A stretch of 64,000 nucleotides of DNA, taken from contig NZ_WMIE01000012.1 in the NCBI RefSeq assembly GCF_009711225.1, forward strand, positions 19,316 to 83,315, given 5' to 3'. A program made the translations under genes and the position numbers. Position 1 is the first letter of the stretch, and the number at the start of each line of letters is the position of its first letter. Below, piece after piece: positions 59,646 through 64,000 of this stretch. Below the pieces are notes generated by a model. The model was not told the origin of the DNA. It worked only from the letters and a program-made list of their open reading frames with translations, and did no database searches. This DNA comes from Paracoccus aestuariivivens (GTDB lineage: Bacteria; Pseudomonadota; Alphaproteobacteria; Rhodobacterales; Rhodobacteraceae).

Positions 59646-60113
59646 ATGTTCAGATGGGTTTGGATCACATTGGCGCTGACGGTCGCGACGCCCGCCGCCG
59701 CCGAGATCGTTGTCAATTATGATGCGCTGGCTGCCTCGCCGGACCCCGCCTTGCGCCGTGACATCGAACGCAAAGGCGTCATTCACGAGTTGTCCAGCGA
59801 GTTCGACCGGCTCGACAAGCGCTATATCCGTCCCGGTCAGGTGCTGCACATCCAGATCCAGCGGCTGGATCTAGCGGGCGAATACGAGCCGTGGCGTCGC
59901 GGCTTCGAGGATGTCAGGATCATGCGCGACATCACGCCTCCGCGTATCAACCTGCATTATGCCTTGTTCGAGAATGGCCGGAAGACCCGCGAGGGCACAG
60001 CCAGACTGTCGGATATGAATTATCTTTCCGATCCCCGCGCGCGCAGCAGCGATGAACGGCTGATCCATGAAAAGCTCTTGCTGCGGGACTGGTTTCGCGA
60101 GACCTTTCGCTAG
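59646..60113 (+). CDS. DUF3016 family periplasmic protein
   Basis: A 155-residue exported protein with signal peptide (MFRWVWITLALTVATPAAA). The remainder fits DUF3016 (GQVLHIQIQRLDLAGEYEP, VRIMRDITPPRINLHYALFENGRKTREGTARLSDMNYL). Function is unknown; family members are periplasmic. Start ATG 59646 has GGGGG upstream; an earlier ATG at 59625 would add seven residues without an SD. Confidence 0.78.
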   Translation: MFRWVWITLALTVATPAAAEIVVNYDALAASPDPALRRDIERKGVIHELSSEFDRLDKRYIRPGQVLHIQIQRLDLAGEYEPWRRGFEDVRIMRDITPPRINLHYALFENGRKTREGTARLSDMNYLSDPRARSSDERLIHEKLLLRDWFRETFR

Positions 60114-60182
60114 CCGGAGTCGGGAACCAATCCGGCGACCGCGCGTCTTGCCTTGTCAACTTCCCACCTGCGGGAGAATGCA

Positions 60183-61091
60183 ATGCCGCGACTTTCCTTG
60201 CTTGCCGCCGCCCTGTGCCTGACGATTCCGCTGCCGCTTTCGGCGCAGGACATCGTGGTTTCGTCCAAGATCGATACCGAGGGCGGACTTCTGGGCAATA
60301 TGATCCTGCTTGCCTTGCGTCATGCCGATCTGCCGGTGCAGGATCGTCTGCAACTGGGCGGCACACCGATCCTGCGCGATGCGATCATCTCGAAGCAGAT
60401 TGATATCTATCCCGAATACACCGCGAACGGGGCTTTCTTCTTCAACGAGGGCGATAGCGATGTCTGGAAGGACGCGGCCAAGGGCTATGCGCGGGTCGCC
60501 GAACTGGACAAGGCCCAGAACGACATCATCTGGCTGAAACCCGCGCCCGCGAACAACACATGGGCGATTGCGTTGCGGCAGGATGTGGCGACGGAATACG
60601 GCATTGCAACCATGTCCGAACTGGGCAAATGGATCGATGACGGCGGCGACATCAAGCTGGCGGCCTCGACCGAGTTCGTGACCTCGCCCGCAGCACTTCC
60701 GGCCTTCCAGACGGCGTATGATTTTACCCTGAAGCCCGAACAGTTGGTGCAGCTTTCAGGCGGCGATACGGCCGCCACGATCGCGGCGGCGGCGCAGCAG
60801 ACTTCGGGAGTGAACGCGGCCATGGTCTATGGCACCGACGGCGCGATAGCCGAGGCTGGGCTGTTGGTGATGGAGGACGACAAGGCGGTTCAGCCGGTCT
60901 ACGAGCCTGCGCCGATCATCCGCGACGAGGTTCTGAAAGCACATCCCCAAATTGCCGAGGTGTTGGCTCCGATATTTGACGCGCTGACCTTGCAGACCTT
61001 GCAACGCCTGAACGGTCGGATTCAGGTCGGAGGCGAACCTGCGGCGACCGTCGCGCAGGAGTTTCTGACCGACGCGGGATTTCTGAACTGA
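60183..61091 (+). CDS. Osmoprotectant ABC substrate-binding protein (YehZ/OpuC type)
   Basis: A 302-residue periplasmic binding protein with signal peptide (MPRLSLLAAALCLTIPLPLSAQ). It belongs to the OpuAC glycine-betaine/choline-type family (IVVSSKIDTEGGLLGNMILLALRH, LGGTPILRDAIISKQIDIYPEYTANGAFFF, QLSGGDTAATIAAAAQQTSGVNAAMVYGTDG). It captures a quaternary amine or related osmolyte. SD GGGAG is well placed. It is the first gene of a four-gene operon with two permeases and one ATPase, the OsmU/Yeh layout. Confidence 0.85.
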   Translation: MPRLSLLAAALCLTIPLPLSAQDIVVSSKIDTEGGLLGNMILLALRHADLPVQDRLQLGGTPILRDAIISKQIDIYPEYTANGAFFFNEGDSDVWKDAAKGYARVAELDKAQNDIIWLKPAPANNTWAIALRQDVATEYGIATMSELGKWIDDGGDIKLAASTEFVTSPAALPAFQTAYDFTLKPEQLVQLSGGDTAATIAAAAQQTSGVNAAMVYGTDGAIAEAGLLVMEDDKAVQPVYEPAPIIRDEVLKAHPQIAEVLAPIFDALTLQTLQRLNGRIQVGGEPAATVAQEFLTDAGFLN

Positions 61092-61098
61092 CGCAAGG

Positions 61099-62229
61099 AT
61101 GTCGCGTCCCGCCATCCTTTTCGCGCTGATCGGACTGTCGGGGATCGTTTTGCCGCTGGTGCAGTTCAAGCCGAACCGTATCGCAGCGGGCGAAGGGGTT
61201 GTGCTGATCACAGGCTTTGGCTGGGGCGCGGCGGTCGCCTTGGGTCTGGCCGCGATCCTCGTGGCGGGTTGCTGGGCAGGCTGGGCCGCTTTGACGCGGC
61301 TCGCCGTCGCCCTGCTGGGGGTTGTCGCTGTGACCCTGTCGCTGGGCATGGCGGCCCGCCACTTGGCGCAGGCGGACAATGCCCTTGCCCGCGTTTCGCC
61401 TGCTGGGGGTTTCTGGCTGCTGCTACTGGCGTTTTCGCTGATGTTCGGGGATGCGATCACGCGGCTGCGGCCATCGGCGGTCACGCGTTGGCTGATCCTT
61501 TGCGCGGTGCTGGTCTTGATCGCTGTGGTTCTGGCGACGGGATTGCTGGATGGAGTCTCGGTCATGCGGGAATATGCCGCCCGCCGAGAGCCCTTCCTGA
61601 ATGCCGCCCGCACCCACCTGCTGCTGGGGTTTGGCTCGCTCGGGTTGGCGCTTGCGGTCGGACTGCCGCTAGGGATGGTACTTTTCCATGCGCCCCGTAT
61701 CGCAGGGCCGGTCCTTGCGGCGTTGAATGTCGTGCAAACCATCCCGTCGCTTGCGCTGTTCGGCATCATGATACCGCTTTTCGGCTGGCTCGCGGCGACA
61801 TTGCCAACGGCGGCGCAGTGGGGGCTGTCGGGGATCGGCATCTTTCCGGCGATGACGGCGCTGTTTTTATACGCGCTGCTTCCCGTTGTCTCGAACACTG
61901 TGGCTGGTCTGTCAGGCGTGCCGGTCGCCATCCGCGAGGCCGCCGAGGGGCTGGGAATGACGCGGCCGCAGATCCTGATGCGGATCTTGGTCCCGCTTGC
62001 GCTGCCCGTCCTGCTGGCCGCCGTGCGGATCGTGCTCGTGCAGAATATCGGGCTGGGGGTGATCGCCGGACTGATCGGCGGCGGAGGCTTCGGCAGTTTC
62101 GTGTTTCAGGGCCTGAACCAGACCGCGATGGACCTTGTCCTGCTGGGAGCCTTGCCGACCATCGCACTGGCATTGCTGGCGGGAATTGTCATGGATCTGC
62201 TGGTCGATTTAAGCCAGAGGCGCGCATGA
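61099..62229 (+). CDS. Osmoprotectant ABC permease (YehY-like)
   Basis: A 376-residue permease with an N-terminal hydrophobic extension of several helices before the BPD_transp_1 core (about 175-370), as in YehY. The core includes ALNVVQTIPSLALFGIMIPLFGWLAATLP, GLSGVPVAIREAAEGLGMTRPQILMRILVPLALPVLLAAVRIVLVQNIG (EAA-type loop). It ends 4 bp into the ATPase gene. Confidence 0.88.
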   Translation: MSRPAILFALIGLSGIVLPLVQFKPNRIAAGEGVVLITGFGWGAAVALGLAAILVAGCWAGWAALTRLAVALLGVVAVTLSLGMAARHLAQADNALARVSPAGGFWLLLLAFSLMFGDAITRLRPSAVTRWLILCAVLVLIAVVLATGLLDGVSVMREYAARREPFLNAARTHLLLGFGSLGLALAVGLPLGMVLFHAPRIAGPVLAALNVVQTIPSLALFGIMIPLFGWLAATLPTAAQWGLSGIGIFPAMTALFLYALLPVVSNTVAGLSGVPVAIREAAEGLGMTRPQILMRILVPLALPVLLAAVRIVLVQNIGLGVIAGLIGGGGFGSFVFQGLNQTAMDLVLLGALPTIALALLAGIVMDLLVDLSQRRA

Positions 62230-63143
62230 TCGAGTTGCGCGACCTGACGAGGATCTATGACGGCGTGGCCGCGGTCGATCATGTCAGCCTGACGGTCGAG
62301 CGTGGCCAGATCGCGACATTGGTCGGGGCCTCGGGGTCGGGCAAGACGACTTTGTTGCGGATGATCAACCGGCTGGTCGAGCCGTCGTCGGGGCAGGTGC
62401 AGATCGAAGGGCGCGATACGGCTTCGATGCCGGTCCACCAGTTGCGGCGGCGGATCGGTTACGCGATTCAGGGCGTCGGGCTGTTCCCGCATCAAAGCGT
62501 GGCAGAAAACATCGCGACCGTGCCGCGATTGCTGGGCTGGTCGAATGCGCAGATTCTGGATCGGGTCGATGAACTGCTTTCGCTGTTCCAGCTGGATCCC
62601 GCGACCTTTCGTGACCGTCGTCCGGGCCAGCTTTCAGGTGGGCAGACGCAGCGCGTCGGCGTGGCTCGCGCCCTGGCCGCCCGCCCCGATCTGTTGCTGA
62701 TGGACGAGCCGTTCGGGGCGTTGGACAGCGTCATTCGCGCCAAGGCTCAGTCCGATCTGCGCGATATCCAGAGCCGGTTGGGCACGACCATGATCCTCGT
62801 GACCCATGACATCGAAGAGGCCGTCCGGCTAGGCGACCGGATCGCGGTCATGGATCGCGGCAAGGTGCTGCAATACGACACGCCCGCGCAGGTATTGGCA
62901 CATCCCGCGACGCCCTTCGTGCGTGACCTGATCGGCCCAAGCGAGCGCGTCTATCGGCTTCTGTCACTGACCACTGTGGCGGAGATCGCCATTGCGGGTG
63001 ATGCTTACGGCCCTGCGATCCCGCGTGATCTGACCCTGCGCGAGGCTTTGGCCGAGATCATGCGCAGCGGACGCGATGCCCTGCCGCTCGAGGGCGGCGG
63101 CATCGTCACGCTGGCGGCGCTGCGCGCAAGGTCGGCGCGGTGA
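62226..63143 (+). CDS. Osmoprotectant ABC ATPase (YehX/OpuCA type)
   Basis: A 305-residue ATPase. Walker A GASGSGKTTLL, Q-loop YAIQGVGLFPHQSV, signature LSGGQTQRVGVARALAA, Walker B LLLMDEPFGALD and H-loop LVTHDIEEA are all intact. The C-terminal extension (about 230-305) is short and shows no full CBS pair, unlike OpuAA/OpuCA. The ATGA overlap with the permease gives tight coupling. Confidence 0.93.
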   Translation: MIELRDLTRIYDGVAAVDHVSLTVERGQIATLVGASGSGKTTLLRMINRLVEPSSGQVQIEGRDTASMPVHQLRRRIGYAIQGVGLFPHQSVAENIATVPRLLGWSNAQILDRVDELLSLFQLDPATFRDRRPGQLSGGQTQRVGVARALAARPDLLLMDEPFGALDSVIRAKAQSDLRDIQSRLGTTMILVTHDIEEAVRLGDRIAVMDRGKVLQYDTPAQVLAHPATPFVRDLIGPSERVYRLLSLTTVAEIAIAGDAYGPAIPRDLTLREALAEIMRSGRDALPLEGGGIVTLAALRARSAR

Positions 63144-63880
63144 CGGGGCGGCTTTTCCTGATGCTGGCGGCGGGATTCGTTGCGCTGTTCCTGCTGTCGC
63201 CCGAAAGTTTCACGGCATTGTTCCGGCCGTTGACGCGCAACAATGCGCCCGCGATCTATACCCAGACGAGCCTTCTGGCACTGACGCTGTCGCATCTGGC
63301 CATTGTGGCGGTCGCGGTTCTGGCCTCGACGCTGGTGGCGATCTTGCTGGCGATCATCGTCACCAGACCCTCGGGGCGCGAGTTTCTGCCCTTGGCGCGG
63401 ACGGTGACAACGGTCGGCCAGACCTTTCCGCCCGTCGCGGTTCTGGCTCTGGCGGTTCCGGTGCTTGGTTTCGGCATGGCTCCGACGCTGGTCGCGCTGT
63501 TTCTATACGGGTTGCTTCCGGTATTCGAGAATGCGCTGGCCGGACTGACTGGCCAAACACCCGAGATCACCGAGGCCGCGCGGGGAATGGGCCTGACGCC
63601 GAACCAGCGGCTGTGGCGGATCGACTTGCCCCTTGCATTGCCGTTGCTGCTGGCGGGGATGCGGTTGACGGCGGTCATCTCGCTTGGGACGGCGACCATC
63701 GGCTCGACCGTGGCGGCGCGCACCTTGGGCGAGGTGATCATCGCGGGTCTGTTGTCATCGAATACGGCCTTCGTCGTGCAGGGCGGCATGATCGTCGGTA
63801 TCCTTGCGGTCCTGATCCATCACGGCTTTGGTGCCCTCGAGGCCCGTGCGGCGCGTGCGGCGGGTCAGACGGTCCCTTAG
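63140..63880 (+). CDS. Osmoprotectant ABC permease (YehW-like)
   Basis: A 246-residue BPD_transp_1 permease with six or so hydrophobic segments and the EAA-like loop GLTGQTPEITEAARGMGLTPNQRLWRIDLPLALPLLLAGMRLTAVISLGTATIGSTVAARTLGEVI. It starts with GTG overlapping the ATPase stop (GTGA). It completes the importer. Confidence 0.9.
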   Translation: MTGRLFLMLAAGFVALFLLSPESFTALFRPLTRNNAPAIYTQTSLLALTLSHLAIVAVAVLASTLVAILLAIIVTRPSGREFLPLARTVTTVGQTFPPVAVLALAVPVLGFGMAPTLVALFLYGLLPVFENALAGLTGQTPEITEAARGMGLTPNQRLWRIDLPLALPLLLAGMRLTAVISLGTATIGSTVAARTLGEVIIAGLLSSNTAFVVQGGMIVGILAVLIHHGFGALEARAARAAGQTVP

Positions 63881-63948
63881 ACCCGATGATCGGGAGGTGA
63901 GCTGACTGGGTTGGCGGCCTCTCCCGCGGCATTCTCCGTTCGAGGGTT

Positions 63949-63967
63949 GCACCAGGTCGGCTGGTGC
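63949..63967 (+). promoter_or_regulatory. Hairpin in the leader of the next gene
   Basis: GCACCAG-GTCGG-CTGGTGC is a perfect 7-bp stem. It is about 30 bp upstream of an SD-ATG at the window end. It could terminate the ABC operon or be part of a leader. Confidence 0.4.
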
Positions 63968-63995
63968 CGAGCCTCAAGAATGGGGGAGAGACCGA

Positions 63996-64000
63996 ATGCA
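63996..64000 (+). CDS. Start of next gene (truncated by window end)
   Basis: ATGCA is preceded by a strong SD (GGGGGAG, 63982-63988) with about 7 bp spacing. Only the start codon and two bases are seen, so nothing can be said about the product. Confidence 0.4.

Noticed and set aside
61269..62225. N-terminal extension of the osmoprotectant ATPase frame
   Set aside because: It overlaps the permease in another frame; the ATPase family starts at MIELRDLTRIY (62226).

Overview
The window is a 64 kb piece of a high-G+C alphaproteobacterial replicon. It is almost certainly from the Rhodobacteraceae and most like Paracoccus. The strongest clue is the gene order tauR / tauKLM-tauXY-xsc-tauZ next to pta, which is the taurine dissimilation layout known from Paracoccus and Rhodobacter. 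A divergent rep / parA-parB module near 28.5-32.8 kb, with an iteron-like origin and three copies of one centromere-like palindrome, shows that this is a plasmid or chromid and not the main chromosome. I see no insertion sequences, CRISPR arrays, rRNA or tRNA genes.

Layout. 0-2.5 kb: the tail of a cellulose (bcs) operon, with a GH8 cellulase and a TPR protein. 2.5-8.2 kb: a uracil permease, a small RcnB-like secreted protein, a fused-E1/E2 2-oxo acid dehydrogenase and a divergent Lrp regulator. 8.3-16.4 kb: a tetR-MFP-RND-OMF efflux operon divergent from a marR-FUSC exporter operon. 16.4-22.2 kb: a BMP-type nucleoside ABC importer with cytosine deaminase. 22.3-28.4 kb: a TRAP importer with a nitrilase-family amidase, an HpcH/HpaI-like protein and an RraA-like protein, plus a FadR/GntR regulator. 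28.5-32.8 kb: replication and partition. 33.5-36.7 kb: an AspT-type antiporter, a small secreted protein and a LuxR regulator. 36.9-44.2 kb: an allophanate-forming nitrogen cluster (AtzE, AtzG, AtzH, AtzF, a biuret hydrolase, an NCS2 permease, a LysR regulator). 44.2-45.1 kb: a MarR regulator divergent from a DUF4287 gene. 45.2-47.7 kb: an AlgI/AlgX-like polysaccharide O-acetylation pair. 47.7-58.4 kb: pta and the taurine genes. 58.4-64 kb: an MscS channel, a DUF3016 protein and a YehZYXW/OpuC-type osmoprotectant ABC operon.

How it fits together. The cargo is mostly uptake and breakdown of small nitrogen- or sulfur-containing organics: taurine, pyrimidines and nucleosides, biuret or carboxybiuret, and an unknown TRAP-imported amide. 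Each catabolic block has its own regulator, often divergent, with readable inverted or direct repeats between the genes. The rest is cell-surface polysaccharide (cellulose and possibly its acetylation), drug and aromatic-acid efflux, and osmotic functions. The taurine pathway reads as complete: TauKLM import, TauXY deamination to sulfoacetaldehyde, Xsc to acetyl phosphate and sulfite, Pta to acetyl-CoA, and TauZ as candidate sulfate exporter.

The least explained items are the TRAP/amidase/HpcH/RraA operon, whose two aldolase-like proteins carry changes at expected active-site positions; the stem-loop that reaches into the parA ribosome-binding site; and the atz-type cluster, which lacks a ring-opening enzyme in this window.
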